DNA of 64,000 nt from Franconibacter helveticus LMG 23732 (GCF_000463115.2 NZ_AWFX01000024.1:228219-292218), one strand, 5' to 3'. Counted from the stretch's first letter, positions 1-11,302 are shown. Notes: generated by a model from the letters alone, not told the origin. Program-made: numbers and translations.

Positions 1-1
1 C

Positions 2-118
2 GCTTTCGCGGTTGCGCCCTATTATGAAATTGCCCTGGAAGCGCAGCACCCGGGCCGTGAGGCGGTGTTGGCCTTACTGCTGGAGCTGGATGCGCTGTTT
101 ACAGGGGATAACGCGTGA
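2..118 (+). CDS. yqcC: YqcC family protein, C-terminal fragment (5' end outside window)
   Basis: Only the last 38 codons are present. They read in frame from base 2 to a TGA at 116-118 and end in a run like AFAVAPYYEIALEAQ, which matches the C-terminus of E. coli YqcC as I remember it. The stop overlaps the GTG start of truC (GTGA at 115-118), so the two genes are translationally coupled. YqcC is a small cytosolic protein of unknown function. In E. coli it sits beside syd and the csrB sRNA gene, both of which would lie just upstream of this window. Confidence 0.85.
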   Translation, partial: AFAVAPYYEIALEAQHPGREAVLALLLELDALFTGDNA

Positions 119-906
119 GCCTGGAGATTATCTATCAGGACGAATGGCTGGTGGCGGTGAATAAGCCTTCCGGCTGGCTGGTGCACCGCAGCTGGCTCGA
201 CCGTGATGAAAAAGTGGTGGTGATGCAGACGGTGCGCGACCAGATTGGTCAGCACGTTTTTACCGCCCATCGTCTCGACAGGCCCACCTCCGGCGTGTTG
301 CTGATGGGGCTATCCAGCGAAACTGGCCGCCTGCTGTCGCAGCAGTTTGAACAGCATCAGATTCAAAAGCGTTACCACGCTGTGGTACGCGGCTGGTTGC
401 AGGAGGAGGGCGAGCTGGATTACGCCCTCACTGAAGAGCTGGATAAAATCGGCGATAAATACGCCAGGGCCGATAAAGGCCCGCAGCCTGCCGTTACGCA
501 TTATCGCGGGCTGGCGGTAAGCGAAATGCCGGTTGCGGTGGGGCGTTATCCTACCGCGCGCTACAGCCTTGTGGAAATGCTGCCGAAAACCGGGCGCAAG
601 CATCAGCTGCGCCGTCATATGGCGCACCTGCGCCATCCCATCATCGGCGATTCAAAACATGGCGACTTGCGCCAGAACCGCGCCGCGGCGGAACATTTCG
701 GCTGCGACCGCCTGATGCTGCACGCGAGCGAACTATTGCTGAACCACCCGGTTACCGGCGAGCCGTTACAACTGCGGGCGCGCTTTGACGCCACCTGGAT
801 GCAGGCGCTGTCACATTTCGGCTGGCGGGGAATTGTGCCGATGAATGAGGACCTTGAGTTTACTGCGCCTGACGTTCAGGATGAGCTAAATCAGCCTGAC
901 AAGTAA
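115..906 (+). CDS. truC: tRNA pseudouridine(65) synthase TruC
   Basis: A 263-residue protein of the RluA/TruC pseudouridine synthase family, which isomerises uridine 65 in the T arm of some tRNAs. The catalytic motif HRLDRPTSG is at residues 52-60, and Asp55 is the expected nucleophile (E. coli numbering is one lower). A second conserved block, [11 protein letters not shown], lies near residue 161. The GTG start overlaps the yqcC stop, which fixes the start and implies coupling. The protein ends 11 bases before yqcA, so yqcC-truC-yqcA look like one transcript, the same order as E. coli. The call rests on full-length similarity and the catalytic motif. Confidence 0.95.
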   Translation: MSLEIIYQDEWLVAVNKPSGWLVHRSWLDRDEKVVVMQTVRDQIGQHVFTAHRLDRPTSGVLLMGLSSETGRLLSQQFEQHQIQKRYHAVVRGWLQEEGELDYALTEELDKIGDKYARADKGPQPAVTHYRGLAVSEMPVAVGRYPTARYSLVEMLPKTGRKHQLRRHMAHLRHPIIGDSKHGDLRQNRAAAEHFGCDRLMLHASELLLNHPVTGEPLQLRARFDATWMQALSHFGWRGIVPMNEDLEFTAPDVQDELNQPDK

Positions 907-917
907 GAGGTATAACG

Positions 918-1367
918 ATGGCGAAAGTAGGGATTTTTGTAGGGACTATGTACGGAAACTCGCTGCTGGTGGCGGAAGAGGCGGAGGCTATTCTGAAAGG
1001 CCATGGCCATAACGCGACCGTTTATGAAGATCCGGAACTGGCGGACTGGGAGAGCTATCGCGAAGCTTACGTGCTTGTGGTCACCTCCACGACCGGGCAG
1101 GGCGATCTTCCGGACAGCATTGTGCCTTTATATGAAGGCATTAAAGACAAACTGGGCTACCAGCCCGATCTCCGTTACGGCCTGATCGCGCTTGGCGACA
1201 GCACTTACGCTAATTTCTGCGGCGGCGGCAAAAAGTTTGACGCGCTGCTCCAGGAACAGCACGCGACCCGCGTGGGCGAGGTGCTGACTATCGACGCCAG
1301 CGACTATCCAGAGCCTGAAGCGCTCTCTAATCCCTGGGTAGAGCGCTGGAGCGCGCTGTTGCAGTAA
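918..1367 (+). CDS. yqcA: Flavodoxin YqcA
   Basis: A 149-residue short-chain flavodoxin-like protein of the MioC/YqcA group, soluble and FMN-binding. The N-terminal phosphate-binding loop is [13 protein letters not shown] (about residues 9-21). The segments [12 protein letters not shown] and [17 protein letters not shown] are the two flavin-ring loops. In E. coli the protein binds FMN; its electron-transfer partner is not established. A Shine-Dalgarno AAGAGG lies 7 bases before the ATG. It follows truC by 11 bases and is the last gene of the yqcC-truC-yqcA unit. Confidence 0.93.
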   Translation: MAKVGIFVGTMYGNSLLVAEEAEAILKGHGHNATVYEDPELADWESYREAYVLVVTSTTGQGDLPDSIVPLYEGIKDKLGYQPDLRYGLIALGDSTYANFCGGGKKFDALLQEQHATRVGEVLTIDASDYPEPEALSNPWVERWSALLQ

Positions 1368-1376
1368 CTCGCTTTA

Positions 1377-1394
1377 TGCCCGGTTCGCCGGGCA
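1377..1394 (+). terminator. UUCG-capped hairpin after yqcA
   Basis: A perfect 7-bp stem TGCCCGG/CCGGGCA closed by a TTCG tetraloop starts 10 bases after the yqcA stop. No T tract follows, so it may protect the mRNA end or terminate weakly rather than act as a classical intrinsic terminator. Confidence 0.5.
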
Positions 1395-1774
1395 ACGTTG
1401 TCATCAATTCCATTTTATCTGCGCTTTTTCTTCTCCCGCTGCGCCGTCAAGCGACAAAGTTCACACTCCTTTAACAGAATTTGCTTCTCTCAGGGCGCAA
1501 CCGCTTTTCATTTACGGTTGTGTGAAATAACTCCCATACGCCTGGGCGAATGCCAAAAATAGACAGCTGATTGCGCCGTCAATGTTAGGGCGCTGCACGA
1601 TGAGAGCCTGAAAAGGCGCCGATATACTCAATCCGTCAGATAAAAAAGCAGCAGCAAAGGGGGGATTTCCCGGCGCGAGAACTGCGACAACCCTTACCCC
1701 GTCATTCTGATTACCCTACAGGTTGTGCTGTTCAGAATGAATGTAGCCAACCGCTATGATTCAGGAGTGCAACA
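1395..1774 (+). promoter_or_regulatory. Intergenic control region upstream of gudP
   Basis: This 380-base stretch holds no gene I can support. It carries a possible CRP half-matched site at 1521-1536 (TGTGA-N6-TCCCA, a good left half and a poor right half) and a TATACT hexamer at 1623-1628 with no good -35 partner. E. coli gudP is activated by the glucarate/galactarate/glycerate sensor CdaR, so a CdaR site is expected here, but I cannot point to it. The gudP ribosome-binding site is CAGGAG at 1762-1767. Confidence 0.4.
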
Positions 1775-3130
1775 ATGAATACATTAAGCCAGGCGGCGAG
1801 CGTGGCGGAAAAACGCACTAACGCCCGCTATTGGATTGTGGTGATGCTGTTTATCGTCACCTCGTTTAACTACGGTGACCGCGCCACCTTATCCATTGCC
1901 GGTTCAGAAATGGCGAAGGACATCGGGCTTGATCCGGTCGGCATGGGCTACGTCTTCTCCGCCTTCTCCTGGGCGTATGTTATCGGGCAGATCCCAGGCG
2001 GCTGGCTGCTCGACCGCTTCGGCTCCAAACGCGTTTATTTCTGGTCTATCTTCATCTGGTCCCTGTTTACGCTGTTGCAGGGCTTCGTCGATATCTTCAG
2101 CGGTTTCGGCATTATCGTGGCGCTCTTTACGCTGCGCTTCCTGGTAGGGCTTGCCGAAGCGCCATCTTTTCCTGGCAACAGCCGCATCGTCGCGGCCTGG
2201 TTCCCGGCGCAGGAGAGGGGCACGGCGGTGGCGATTTTCAACTCCGCGCAATACTTCGCCACCGTTATCTTCGCGCCCATCATGGGCTGGCTGACGCATG
2301 AGGTAGGCTGGTCGCACGTTTTCTTCTTTATGGGCGGGCTTGGCATCGTTATCAGCTTTATCTGGCTGAAAGTTATTCACGAGCCGAACCAGCATCCGGG
2401 CGTCAATAAACGTGAGCTGGAATACATTGAGCAGGGCGGCGGCCTGATCAACATGGATCAGAAAAAAGCGCAGACGAAAGTGCCGATGCGCCAGAAGTGG
2501 GGCCAGATCAAGCAGCTGCTCGCTTCCCGTATGATGATCGGCGTTTATATCGGCCAGTACTGCATTAACGCGCTGACTTACTTCTTTATCACCTGGTTCC
2601 CGGTTTACCTGGTACAGGCGCGCGGCATGTCTATCCTGAAAGCGGGGTTTGTGGCGTCCATTCCTGCCGTCTGCGGTTTTATCGGCGGCGTGCTGGGTGG
2701 GGTGATTTCCGACTGGCTGATGCGTCGCACCGGCTCGCTCAACATTGCCCGCAAAACGCCTATCGTGCTGGGTATGCTGCTTTCCATGACGATGGTGTTC
2801 TGCAACTACGTTGACGTTGAGTGGATGATTATCGGCTTTATGGCGATGGCGTTCTTCGGCAAGGGCATCGGCGCGCTGGGCTGGGCGGTAATGGCGGACA
2901 CCGCGCCGAAAGAGATAAGCGGTCTCTCCGGCGGTCTGTTTAATATGTTCGGCAATATTTCCGGCATCGTTACGCCTATTGCTATCGGCTATATCGTCGG
3001 CGTCTCCGGCTCCTTTAACGGCGCGCTGATTTATGTAGGCGTCCATGCGCTGGTGGCCGTGCTGAGCTACCTCTTCCTGGTGGGCGATATCAAGCGAATC
3101 GAACTCAAACCGGTTGCGGAGACAAAATAA
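1775..3130 (+). CDS. gudP: D-glucarate/galactarate proton symporter GudP
   Basis: A 451-residue major facilitator superfamily protein of the anion:cation symporter branch, with 12 predicted membrane segments in the inner membrane. The loop 2-3 signature [14 protein letters not shown] is near residues 74-87. The N-terminal run [24 protein letters not shown] is typical of GudP/GarP/ExuT-type sugar-acid carriers. Its role is uptake of D-glucarate and related aldarates. Its TAA overlaps the gudX ATG by one base (TAATG at 3128-3132), so it is the first gene of gudP-gudX-gudD. The order and the enzyme genes downstream make glucarate the most likely substrate. Confidence 0.94.
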   Translation: MNTLSQAASVAEKRTNARYWIVVMLFIVTSFNYGDRATLSIAGSEMAKDIGLDPVGMGYVFSAFSWAYVIGQIPGGWLLDRFGSKRVYFWSIFIWSLFTLLQGFVDIFSGFGIIVALFTLRFLVGLAEAPSFPGNSRIVAAWFPAQERGTAVAIFNSAQYFATVIFAPIMGWLTHEVGWSHVFFFMGGLGIVISFIWLKVIHEPNQHPGVNKRELEYIEQGGGLINMDQKKAQTKVPMRQKWGQIKQLLASRMMIGVYIGQYCINALTYFFITWFPVYLVQARGMSILKAGFVASIPAVCGFIGGVLGGVISDWLMRRTGSLNIARKTPIVLGMLLSMTMVFCNYVDVEWMIIGFMAMAFFGKGIGALGWAVMADTAPKEISGLSGGLFNMFGNISGIVTPIAIGYIVGVSGSFNGALIYVGVHALVAVLSYLFLVGDIKRIELKPVAETK

Positions 3131-4470
3131 TGACCACGCAAGCAAGCCCGATTATTACCGATATGAAAGTCATTCCCGTGGCTGGCCGCGACAGCATGCT
3201 GCTGAACATCGGCGGCGCGCACAGCGCCTGGTTTACCCGCAATATTGTGGTGCTGACCGATGACGCCGGGCATACCGGCGTCGGCGAAGCGCCCGGCGGC
3301 GAGACTATCCTGAAAACGCTACAGGAAGCGATTCCCCAGGTGGTGGGGCAGCAAGTGGCGCGCCTGAACAAAGTGGTGCAGAACGTGCACAAAGGCAACC
3401 AGGCGGCTGATTTCGACACTTTCGGCAAAGGCGCATGGACGTTTGAACTGCGCGTGAACGCGGTGGCGGCGCTGGAAGCGGCGCTGCTCGATCTGCTGGG
3501 CCAGGCGCTTGGCGTGCCGGTTTGCGAACTGCTTGGGCCGGGCAAACAGCGCGACGCGGTGACGGTGCTCGGTTATCTCTTCTATATTGGCGACCGTCGC
3601 AAAACCGACCTGCCGTATCTGGACGGCGCAGGCGCGTCGCATCCCTGGTATCACCTGCGCCATCAGGAAGCGCTCTCCAGCGAGGCGGTGGTCAGGCTTG
3701 CCGAAGCGGCGCAGGACAAATATGGCTTTAAAGATTTCAAACTCAAGGGCGGCGTCTTGCCGGGCGAGCAGGAGATAGAAACGGCGCAGGCGCTGAAAAA
3801 GCGCTTCCCCGATGCGCGCATTACCGTTGACCCGAACGGCGCCTGGCTGCTGGATGAAGCCATCGCGCTTTGTAAAGGCATGCAGGATGTGCTGACTTAC
3901 GCCGAGGACCCGTGCGGCGCGGAGCAGGGCTATTCAGGGCGTGAAGTAATGGCGGAATTTCGCCGCGCTACGGGCCTGCCGGTCGCCACCAACATGATCG
4001 CCACCAACTGGCGCGAAATGGGCCATGCGGTAATGCTGAACGCGGTAGATATCCCGCTGGCGGACCCGCACTTCTGGACGCTTTCCGGCGCGGTGCGCGT
4101 AGCGCAGTTGTGCGACGACTGGGGCCTGACCTGGGGCTGCCACTCCAATAACCATTTTGATATTTCGCTCGCCATGTTCACCCATGTGGGCGCGGCCGCG
4201 CCCGGCAAGCCGACCGCCATCGACACCCACTGGATTTGGCAGGAAGGCGACGCGCGGCTTACGCGAGAACCGCTGCGCATCGAGGGCGGGAAAATCGCCG
4301 TGCCGGATGCGCCAGGGCTTGGCGTGGAGCTGGACTGGGACCGGGTGCAACAGGCGCACGAGGCTTACAAATCATTGCCAGGCGGCGCGCGCAACGACGC
4401 GACCGCAATGCAGTATCTGGCGCCCGGCTGGACATTCGACCGCAAGCGACCCGCTTTTGGCCGTCATTGA
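3130..4470 (+). CDS. gudX: Glucarate dehydratase-related protein GudX
   Basis: A 446-residue member of the mandelate racemase/enolase superfamily and close paralogue of the next gene, GudD. The barrel has the KxK pair at Lys204/Lys206 (DFKLKGGV), the metal-ligand region DPNGAW at 234-239, the [15 protein letters not shown] block and the SNNHFDIS loop with the general-base His near 338, at the same numbers as in GudD. On visible residues it could be active. In E. coli the GudX protein is reported to be a much weaker dehydratase than GudD, and its physiological job is unclear. The ATG overlaps the gudP stop and gudD begins 25 bases downstream. Confidence 0.93.
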   Translation: MTTQASPIITDMKVIPVAGRDSMLLNIGGAHSAWFTRNIVVLTDDAGHTGVGEAPGGETILKTLQEAIPQVVGQQVARLNKVVQNVHKGNQAADFDTFGKGAWTFELRVNAVAALEAALLDLLGQALGVPVCELLGPGKQRDAVTVLGYLFYIGDRRKTDLPYLDGAGASHPWYHLRHQEALSSEAVVRLAEAAQDKYGFKDFKLKGGVLPGEQEIETAQALKKRFPDARITVDPNGAWLLDEAIALCKGMQDVLTYAEDPCGAEQGYSGREVMAEFRRATGLPVATNMIATNWREMGHAVMLNAVDIPLADPHFWTLSGAVRVAQLCDDWGLTWGCHSNNHFDISLAMFTHVGAAAPGKPTAIDTHWIWQEGDARLTREPLRIEGGKIAVPDAPGLGVELDWDRVQQAHEAYKSLPGGARNDATAMQYLAPGWTFDRKRPAFGRH

Positions 4471-4495
4471 TTGACCGAAGAAAAGGATTGAGATC

Positions 4496-5833
4496 ATGAG
4501 TACACAACAGACCCCCGTCGTGACATCCCTGCAAGTGATCCCGGTAGCCGGGCACGACAGCATGCTGATGAACCTGAGCGGCGCGCATGCGCCTTTCTTC
4601 ACCCGCAATATTGTGATTATCAAGGATAACGCCGGGCAGACAGGCGTGGGCGAGATCCCGGGCGGCGAGAAGATCCGCCAGACGCTGGAAGATGCGGCGG
4701 CGCTGGTGGTAGGCAAAACCCTGGGCGAATACAAAAACGTGCTGACCGCCGTGCGCAACCAGTTTGCCGACCGCGATGCAGGCGGGCGCGGGCTGCAAAC
4801 GTTCGATCTGCGCACCACCATTCATGTAGTGACCGGCATTGAAGCGGCGCTGCTTGATTTGCTCGGCAAGCACCTTGGCGTTAACGTCGCCAGCCTGCTC
4901 GGCGACGGGCAGCAGCGCAGCGAAGTGGAAATGCTCGGTTATCTGTTCTTCGTTGGCAACCGCAACCTGACTAACCTGCCTTACCAGAGCCAGCCCGACG
5001 AGCGCTGCGACTGGTACCGCATTCGCCATGAAGAAGCGATGACGCCAGACGCCGTGGTGCGCCTCGCCGAAGCGGCCTATGAGAAATATGGCTTTAACGA
5101 TTTCAAACTCAAAGGCGGCGTGCTGGCGGGCGAGGAAGAAGCGGAAGCCGTAACGGCGCTGGCGAAGCGCTTCCCGCAGGCGCGCGTCACGCTCGACCCG
5201 AACGGCGCCTGGTCGCTGGAAGAGGCTATCCGCATCGGTAAGCAGTTGAAAGGCGTGCTGGCTTACGCGGAAGATCCCTGCGGCGCCGAGCAGGGTTACT
5301 CCGGGCGTGAAGTCATGGCGGAGTTTCGCCGCGCCACCGGCCTGCCGACCGCGACCAATATGATCGCCACCGACTGGCGGCAGATGGGGCATACCCTGTC
5401 GCTACAGTCTGTCGATATTCCGCTGGCGGACCCGCATTTCTGGACCATGCAGGGCTCTGTGCGCGTCGCGCAAATGTGCCACGAATTCGGCCTCACCTGG
5501 GGTTCGCACTCTAATAACCACTTCGACATTTCGCTCGCCATGTTTACCCATGTGGCTGCCGCAGCGCCCGGAACCATTACCGCTATCGATACCCACTGGA
5601 TCTGGCAGGAGGGGAACCAGCGTCTGACCAAAGAACCGCTGCAAATCAAAGGCGGCATGGTGCAGGTGCCGGATGCGCCGGGACTTGGCGTGGAGCTGGA
5701 TATGGAGCAGATCATGAAAGCCCATGAGCTCTATCAGCAGCACGGCCTTGGCGCGCGCGATGACGCGATGGCGATGCAGGCGCTGATCCCGGGCTGGACG
5801 TTCGACAATAAGCGCCCCTGCATGGTGCGCTAA
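4496..5833 (+). CDS. gudD: D-glucarate dehydratase GudD
   Basis: A 445-residue enolase-superfamily enzyme that dehydrates D-glucarate (and epimerises/dehydrates L-idarate) to 5-keto-4-deoxy-D-glucarate in the cytosol. The catalytic residues expected from the E. coli enzyme are all present, one number lower: Lys204/Lys206, metal ligands Asp234, Glu265 and Asn288, and His338, with Asp365 behind it. An AAGGATTGAG ribosome-binding region precedes the ATG. A strong terminator follows at 5853-5882, so this is the last gene of gudP-gudX-gudD. Confidence 0.96.
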   Translation: MSTQQTPVVTSLQVIPVAGHDSMLMNLSGAHAPFFTRNIVIIKDNAGQTGVGEIPGGEKIRQTLEDAAALVVGKTLGEYKNVLTAVRNQFADRDAGGRGLQTFDLRTTIHVVTGIEAALLDLLGKHLGVNVASLLGDGQQRSEVEMLGYLFFVGNRNLTNLPYQSQPDERCDWYRIRHEEAMTPDAVVRLAEAAYEKYGFNDFKLKGGVLAGEEEAEAVTALAKRFPQARVTLDPNGAWSLEEAIRIGKQLKGVLAYAEDPCGAEQGYSGREVMAEFRRATGLPTATNMIATDWRQMGHTLSLQSVDIPLADPHFWTMQGSVRVAQMCHEFGLTWGSHSNNHFDISLAMFTHVAAAAPGTITAIDTHWIWQEGNQRLTKEPLQIKGGMVQVPDAPGLGVELDMEQIMKAHELYQQHGLGARDDAMAMQALIPGWTFDNKRPCMVR

Positions 5834-5852
5834 TCTATTTCCGGCAGGTTGT

Positions 5853-5882
5853 AAACGGCGTCCACAGACGCCGTTTCTTTTT
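5853..5882 (+). terminator. Intrinsic terminator after gudD
   Basis: A perfect 10-bp stem AAACGGCGTC/GACGCCGTTT with loop CACA is followed by CTTTTTT. It separates the gud operon from garK, so garK probably needs its own promoter or read-through. Confidence 0.9.
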
Positions 5883-5993
5883 GGGAAATCAACCAAAGGG
5901 CTATTCTGAAAACACGCCCTTTCGCATTGCTGAGTCTGTCCGTTCGTCACGCCGCAGGCATCATGCGCTTTTTACCTGAACTAAGGAGCGTTA

Positions 5994-7136
5994 ATGAAAA
6001 TTGTAATCGCACCGGACTCATGGAAAGAGAGCCTGACGGCGCTGGAAGTGGCAAACCACATCGCGCAGGGGTTCAGAGAAATTTTTCCAGAGGCGGAGTA
6101 TCAGCTTATTCCCCTTGCCGATGGCGGCGAAGGCACCGTAGAAGCGATGGTGGCCGCCACGGGCGGACGTAAAGTCACGGTGCCGGTTATCGGTCCGCTT
6201 GGCGAGGAGATCGACGCTTTTTTCGGGCTCGACAGCACAGGGCGGCGCGCTTTTATCGAAATGGCCGCCGCAAGCGGTATTGAAATCGTCCCTCCGGCGC
6301 AGCGCAACCCGCTTATCACTACTTCGTGGGGCACCGGCGAACTGATCCGCCACGCGCTGGACGCCGGCGCCCGGCACCTTATTATCGGCATCGGCGGCAG
6401 CGCCACCAACGACGGCGGCGCAGGTATGGCGCAGGCGCTGGGCGCAAAGCTGCTGGATAAAGACGGCAAACCGCTCGGCCAGGGCGGCGGCGCGCTACAG
6501 CGCCTGGCGCGCATTGACCTGAGCGGGCTTGATAAGCGGCTGGCCACCTGCCGTATCGATGTCGCCTGCGATGTCAACAACCCGCTGACGGGGGAGCTGG
6601 GCGCATCGGCCATCTTCGGGCCGCAAAAAGGCGCCACGCCTGACATGGTTAAACAGCTTGATGAGAATCTCGCGCATTACGCTGAGGTGATTAAACGCGA
6701 CGTGCAGCGTGAGGTGCTGACGCTGCCAGGGGGCGGCGCGGCAGGCGGCATGGGCGCGGCGCTGTTCGCGTTTTGCGGCGCGCAACTGCGGCCAGGCATA
6801 GAGATTGTGACCGAAGCGCTTGGTTTTGAAGAGGCAGTGCGCGGGGCGAGCCTGGTGATAACCGGCGAAGGACGGCTCGACAGCCAGTCGGTACATGGCA
6901 AGGTGCCGGTAGGTGTGGCGCGCGTGGCGCGTCGACATAACATTCCCGTGATTGGCATAGCAGGCAGCCTGACGGCGGATGTGGGCGTGGTGCACCGGCA
7001 CGGCATCAACGCTGTATTCAGCGTGCTTTATCGGCTTTGCACCTTAGAAGAGGCGCTGAGCGAGGCGGGGGATAACCTGCAAAAAGCGGCGCGGAATATC
7101 GCCGCCGCGCTGCGTGTCGGGCAGCAACTGAAGTAG
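5994..7136 (+). CDS. garK: Glycerate 2-kinase GarK
   Basis: A 380-residue kinase of the GarK/GlxK family that phosphorylates D-glycerate to 2-phosphoglycerate. The N-terminus MKIVIAPDSWKESL and the glycine-rich block IGGSATNDGGAGMAQALG (about residues 131-148) are family signatures. A second conserved segment VITGEGRLDSQS lies near residue 290. The Shine-Dalgarno is AAGGAG, 7 bases before the ATG. Glycerate is produced from glucarate via the aldolase GarL and reductase GarR, neither of which is encoded here, so placement after gudD fits the pathway. In E. coli garK is in the separate garPLRK operon. A glxK-like role in glyoxylate use is the alternative. Confidence 0.92.
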   Translation: MKIVIAPDSWKESLTALEVANHIAQGFREIFPEAEYQLIPLADGGEGTVEAMVAATGGRKVTVPVIGPLGEEIDAFFGLDSTGRRAFIEMAAASGIEIVPPAQRNPLITTSWGTGELIRHALDAGARHLIIGIGGSATNDGGAGMAQALGAKLLDKDGKPLGQGGGALQRLARIDLSGLDKRLATCRIDVACDVNNPLTGELGASAIFGPQKGATPDMVKQLDENLAHYAEVIKRDVQREVLTLPGGGAAGGMGAALFAFCGAQLRPGIEIVTEALGFEEAVRGASLVITGEGRLDSQSVHGKVPVGVARVARRHNIPVIGIAGSLTADVGVVHRHGINAVFSVLYRLCTLEEALSEAGDNLQKAARNIAAALRVGQQLK

Positions 7137-7146
7137 CGCGCGATAA

Positions 7147-7168
7147 AAAGCCCTCAGAAGAGGGCTTT
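7147..7168 (-). terminator. Terminator between garK and barA (strongest for barA)
   Basis: A 9-bp stem AAAGCCCTC/GAGGGCTTT with a four-base loop lies between two convergent genes. The minus-strand reading is followed by a T tract, so it is a good barA terminator; the plus-strand reading has only TTT within the stem and may terminate garK weakly. Confidence 0.85.
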
Positions 7169-7176
7169 CACAGGCG

Positions 7177-9939
7177 TTAGCCGAGAATGCGCCGCGCCTC
7201 TCGCGCCACATTATCCATTTCATCCAGCAGCTCAAGCAGTTCTGGCTCCAGCGCCTGCGGCGCGACGCCGCTGCGCATCTGCTGCTCAATCAGCAGGCAG
7301 AGGTTTTTAAGGCGCGGCACGCCACTGTAGCCGCAGCTACCGTGCAGCTTGTGGATAATCTCCAGCAGACCGGGCGGCTCTTCGCCCACCAGCTGTTCTT
7401 CTACGGTATTACGCACCTGCGGCAGGAATTCCAGCAGCATACTGAGCATATCGCGCGCCAGATCGGTTTTATTCGCCGCCTGACGTAGCGCCAGCGACCA
7501 GTCAAGCGTCACGTCGTTTGATGCTTCTGGCGAAACGGGCGTCACGGGCGTCGAGAGCGCCGAGGTGATGAGCGGCATGCCCTGCTGGTAACGTAAAAGC
7601 AGCGCGTGCAGCTTCTCTTCTTCGATCGGTTTGGCAAGATAGTCATTCATGCCAGCGGCGAGCAGTTTCTCTTTCTGCCCCGCCAGCGCATGGGCGGTTA
7701 CCGCAACCACCGGCGTTTGCTGGTGGTGAGGAAGCTGTCGGATCAGCTCACAGGCGTGAATGCCGTCCATTTCCGGCATCTGAATATCCATCAGGATAAT
7801 ATCGAGCTGCTGCTGCTTCGCGCAGTCTACCGCCTGCTGGCCGCTGTCGCATAAGACGACGCTCTGCACCTGATCTTCCAGCAGCGCGCCGATAAGCTTG
7901 AGGTTAGCCGGGTTGTCGTCCACCGCCATCACTTTTATCGGCAGCCTGCCGCGCGCGTCGGCCAGGCGATGAGGCGCTTGCTGCTTCTGGCAGTGCTCAA
8001 TCAACAGCGGCAGCAGCCGCGCAGAGGTGACGGGCTTAAGCAAACAGGCCGTCGCGCCCTCTTTCTTCAGCACTTCGGCATCGACCTGCGCGTGGCAGGG
8101 CAGCGCCAGCAGCAGGCAGTCGGTGAGCGTCGCGGCCTTCGCGAGCATATCGTGCTCCATGGAGAGCGGCTCGCGCTGGTTTACCGGCACGGCGAGCAGC
8201 AGCATGTCGTAATGCTCATCCGGCAGCGTGGCGAAGGTGGCGCTGTAGATAACTTTCAGCGGCGTGGCGGCCAGCAGGTCGAGGGTGCTTTGCGCCGCCG
8301 CCGCGTTCGCTTCCACATAGGCGAGGCGTTTGCCGGCCAGAGAGTCGGTGGCGTGACCATCAACGATGGCATTCGGGTTGAGATCCAGGCTGATATGGAA
8401 CCAGAAGGTCGACCCGCGGTTCGGCTGGCTGTGGAAGGAGATATCGCCGCCCATTTCATGCACCAGCTTCTGGGTAATCACCAGGCCAAGCCCGGTGCCG
8501 CCGTGGCGGCGTGAAATGCTGGCGTCGGCCTGGCGAAACGCCTGGAAAAGCCGCGACTGGTCACGTTCCGGAATACCGATGCCGGTATCGCGGATTTGCA
8601 CTTCAATCTGCACCTTATTGCTGCTGATGGAGCGCTTTTCCACAAAGAGATCGATGTTACCGCTTTCGGTGAACTTAATGGCGTTGCCCACCAGATTGGT
8701 AATGACCTGCTGAAAACGCAGCGGGTCGCCGATTACGCTGTCCGGCACGTCGTTTTTGATATTCAGCGTCAGCTCAAGCCCTTTGTCGTGGGCGGAATGC
8801 GCAAGCAGCGTCACCACTTCATCAAGCGTAGTGCGCAGCGGGAAGGGAATGCTTTCCAGCAGCAGCTTGCCGGCTTCCAGCTTGGAGAAGTCCAGCACAT
8901 CGTTAATGATAGAGAGCAGGTTGTTCGCCGAGCGTTCAATGGTGTTGAGATGGTCGCGCTGGGTGGGCGTCAGGCCTGTTTTCAGCGTCAGGCGCGTAAA
9001 GCCTATGACGCCGTTAAGCGGCGTTCGCAGCTCGTGCGACATGTTCGCCAAAAATTCAGACTTAATACGCGCCGCCTCCTGGGCGCGCTTTTTCGCCAGA
9101 TCCAGCTCGACGTTCTGGATCTCCATCTGCTCCAGCGTTTCCCGCAGATCTGACGTCGCCTGATCGATATTGTGCTGCATCTCTTCATGGTAAGCGGCAA
9201 GCGACATCGCCATCGAGTTAATGCCGTTTTTCAGCATATCTAACTCGCCGAGCATAAAACCTTCCACGCGGCTGTCGAGCTGGCCGCGGCGGATGCGGTC
9301 GACAGTATTCACCATGTTGCGAATAGGCCCGGTGACATCGCGCATCAGCCGCCAGGCGAAGAGCAGGGCGCAGGCGATACAAATCATTATCAGCATCACT
9401 GAAATAAACATCTCTTTGTACTGTTGCAGGCGTACAGATTTGAGATCGAGTTCCAGCGCCACGTAACCGAGCCGGTTTCCTTCTGGTTTAGCGTCGGTCA
9501 CTTCTGATTCATCTGGTGAATAACTTTCGGCGATGATGGGCGTGCGCAGGATCATCTGGTCGCCCTGGCGGCTGACGCTGACGCCGCCTGGCAAAACGGC
9601 GTTGCGCGGCATTTTTAGCCCATCGGGGACGAGATGAAAATTCGACGTTACAAACAGCCGGTTCTCCTCATCATAAATAGAAATAGCGCGAACGATGTCG
9701 GAATGGCGGCGGTGAAGAACGCTAATAAGCTGACGGATTGACTCGCGGTTTTGCTGGCTCATGCCATATTCGCTCGCCACCGCCAGCGGTTCGATAATAC
9801 TTGCGCCAGCATCCTCTAACTGGCGCTGAAGATCATGGTAGCGGTGAACCACAAAGAAAATACTCAGCAGCAAGCCAATAAGAACGGTGGGGGCCAGTAT
9901 GAGGATCATCATGCGTGCCCGCAGGCTGTAGTTGGTCAT
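7177..9939 (-). CDS. barA: Hybrid sensor histidine kinase BarA
   Basis: A 920-residue tripartite inner-membrane sensor kinase, near the E. coli length of 918. Order: membrane segment about 9-31, a periplasmic domain, membrane segment about 178-197, HAMP linker, HisKA with phosphorylated His302 ([12 protein letters not shown]), ATPase domain with DTGIGIP and GGTGLGL, a degenerate receiver-like region, a receiver with Asp718 ([12 protein letters not shown]), and a C-terminal HPt domain with His863 ([11 protein letters not shown]). With the response regulator UvrY it activates csrB/csrC transcription in response to acetate and formate, countering CsrA, which is also encoded in this window. It is divergent from rlmD with a short gap. 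Confidence 0.97.
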   Translation of the reverse strand: MTNYSLRARMMILILAPTVLIGLLLSIFFVVHRYHDLQRQLEDAGASIIEPLAVASEYGMSQQNRESIRQLISVLHRRHSDIVRAISIYDEENRLFVTSNFHLVPDGLKMPRNAVLPGGVSVSRQGDQMILRTPIIAESYSPDESEVTDAKPEGNRLGYVALELDLKSVRLQQYKEMFISVMLIMICIACALLFAWRLMRDVTGPIRNMVNTVDRIRRGQLDSRVEGFMLGELDMLKNGINSMAMSLAAYHEEMQHNIDQATSDLRETLEQMEIQNVELDLAKKRAQEAARIKSEFLANMSHELRTPLNGVIGFTRLTLKTGLTPTQRDHLNTIERSANNLLSIINDVLDFSKLEAGKLLLESIPFPLRTTLDEVVTLLAHSAHDKGLELTLNIKNDVPDSVIGDPLRFQQVITNLVGNAIKFTESGNIDLFVEKRSISSNKVQIEVQIRDTGIGIPERDQSRLFQAFRQADASISRRHGGTGLGLVITQKLVHEMGGDISFHSQPNRGSTFWFHISLDLNPNAIVDGHATDSLAGKRLAYVEANAAAAQSTLDLLAATPLKVIYSATFATLPDEHYDMLLLAVPVNQREPLSMEHDMLAKAATLTDCLLLALPCHAQVDAEVLKKEGATACLLKPVTSARLLPLLIEHCQKQQAPHRLADARGRLPIKVMAVDDNPANLKLIGALLEDQVQSVVLCDSGQQAVDCAKQQQLDIILMDIQMPEMDGIHACELIRQLPHHQQTPVVAVTAHALAGQKEKLLAAGMNDYLAKPIEEEKLHALLLRYQQGMPLITSALSTPVTPVSPEASNDVTLDWSLALRQAANKTDLARDMLSMLLEFLPQVRNTVEEQLVGEEPPGLLEIIHKLHGSCGYSGVPRLKNLCLLIEQQMRSGVAPQALEPELLELLDEMDNVAREARRILG

Positions 9940-10000
9940 GGGGTTCCGTTATGGGACAATCAGCATCAATAAATATGGTTGATTGAGAAATATCTCGGCG

Positions 10001-11302
10001 ATGGCGCAATTCTACTCTGCAAAGCGACGCGTGACGACGCGTCAGATCATAACCGTTAAAGTAACCGATCTTGACCCCTTCGGGCAGGGGGTGGCGCGTC
10101 ATGAAGGCAAAGCGCTGTTCGTGGCGGGCTTGCTGCCGGGCGAAACGGGCGAGGTTACGCTGACTGAAGAGAAGCGCCAGTTTGCGCGCGGCACGGTCAA
10201 AAAACGGCTTTCCGACAGCCCGGAGCGCGTGGCGCCGCGCTGTCCGCACTTTGGCGTATGCGGCGGCTGCCAGCAGCAGCACGCCAGCGTCAGCCTGCAA
10301 CAAGAGAGTAAATCGCGGGCGCTGGGGCGCATGATGAAGCGCGATGTCGACGAGGTGATCGCCGGGCCGGAGTGGGGCTATCGCCGCCGCGCGCGTCTGA
10401 GCCTTGCTTTTACGCCGCGCACGCAAAAACTTCAGATGGGTTTTCGCAAAGCGAACTCCAGCGAGCTGGTGGATGTTCACCATTGCCCTATTCTGGCGCC
10501 CCGCCTTGAGGCGTTGCTCGCGCCGCTGCGCGCCTGCCTGAACGAACTGGACACTATCCGCAACCCAGGCCACGTCGAGCTGGTGCTGGCGGATAACGGG
10601 CCGCTGCTGGTGTTGCGTCATCTTGCGCCGCTTAGCGCCCGCGACCGACAAAAACTGGAACGCTTTTCGCATTCTGAAGGCGTTGCGCTGTACCTCGCCG
10701 CCCAAAGCGATACCCTTGAACAGGTGAGCGGAGAAGCGCCCTGGTACACCTCAGACGAACTACGCTTAAGCTTCAGCCCGCGTGATTTTATTCAGGTCAA
10801 CGACGCGGTGAACCAGCAGATGGTGGCGCGGGCGCTGGCATGGCTGGCGGTAGAGCCAGGGGAGCGGGTGCTCGATCTCTTCTGCGGCATGGGCAATTTT
10901 ACGCTGCCGCTGGCAAAGCGCGCAGACAGCGTGGTCGGCGTGGAAGGCGTAGCTGCGCTGGTGGAGAAAGGAAATTATAATGCCCGGCTTAACGCCCTGA
11001 ATAATGTCGTTTTCTTTCATGAAAACCTGGAAGAGGATGTCACCCGCCAGCCCTGGGCGAAGCAGGGGTTTGAAAAAGTCCTGCTTGACCCGGCGCGGGC
11101 AGGCGCGGCGGGCGTAATGCAACACATTGTGAAATTACTGCCCAAACGCGTGGTCTATGTTTCCTGTAACCCCACCACACTTGCCCGGGACAGCGAAGCC
11201 TTGTTGGCGGCGGGTTACCAAATCAGACGGCTGGCAATGCTGGATATGTTCCCGCACACTGGTCATCTGGAATCGATGGTGCTGTTTGTTCGAGAGTCAT
11301 AG
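10001..11302 (+). CDS. rlmD: 23S rRNA (uracil-1939-C5)-methyltransferase RlmD
   Basis: A 433-residue SAM-dependent RNA methyltransferase with an N-terminal TRAM domain and a 4Fe-4S cluster. The cluster cysteines are Cys81, Cys87, Cys90 ([10 protein letters not shown]) and Cys162 (HHCPILAP). The SAM motif is [16 protein letters not shown] and the catalytic cysteine lies in [10 protein letters not shown], near residue 389. I chose the ATG at 10001 because it gives exactly the E. coli length and N-terminus [10 protein letters not shown]; a TTG at 9983 in the same frame would add six residues. The ribosome-binding site is weak. It precedes relA by 45 bases, the E. coli order. Confidence 0.95.
   Translation: MAQFYSAKRRVTTRQIITVKVTDLDPFGQGVARHEGKALFVAGLLPGETGEVTLTEEKRQFARGTVKKRLSDSPERVAPRCPHFGVCGGCQQQHASVSLQQESKSRALGRMMKRDVDEVIAGPEWGYRRRARLSLAFTPRTQKLQMGFRKANSSELVDVHHCPILAPRLEALLAPLRACLNELDTIRNPGHVELVLADNGPLLVLRHLAPLSARDRQKLERFSHSEGVALYLAAQSDTLEQVSGEAPWYTSDELRLSFSPRDFIQVNDAVNQQMVARALAWLAVEPGERVLDLFCGMGNFTLPLAKRADSVVGVEGVAALVEKGNYNARLNALNNVVFFHENLEEDVTRQPWAKQGFEKVLLDPARAGAAGVMQHIVKLLPKRVVYVSCNPTTLARDSEALLAAGYQIRRLAMLDMFPHTGHLESMVLFVRES

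Noticed and set aside
1521..1536. A firm CRP site upstream of gudP
   Set aside because: Only one half matches TGTGA well; the other (TCCCA) is poor, so it is mentioned only as a possibility.
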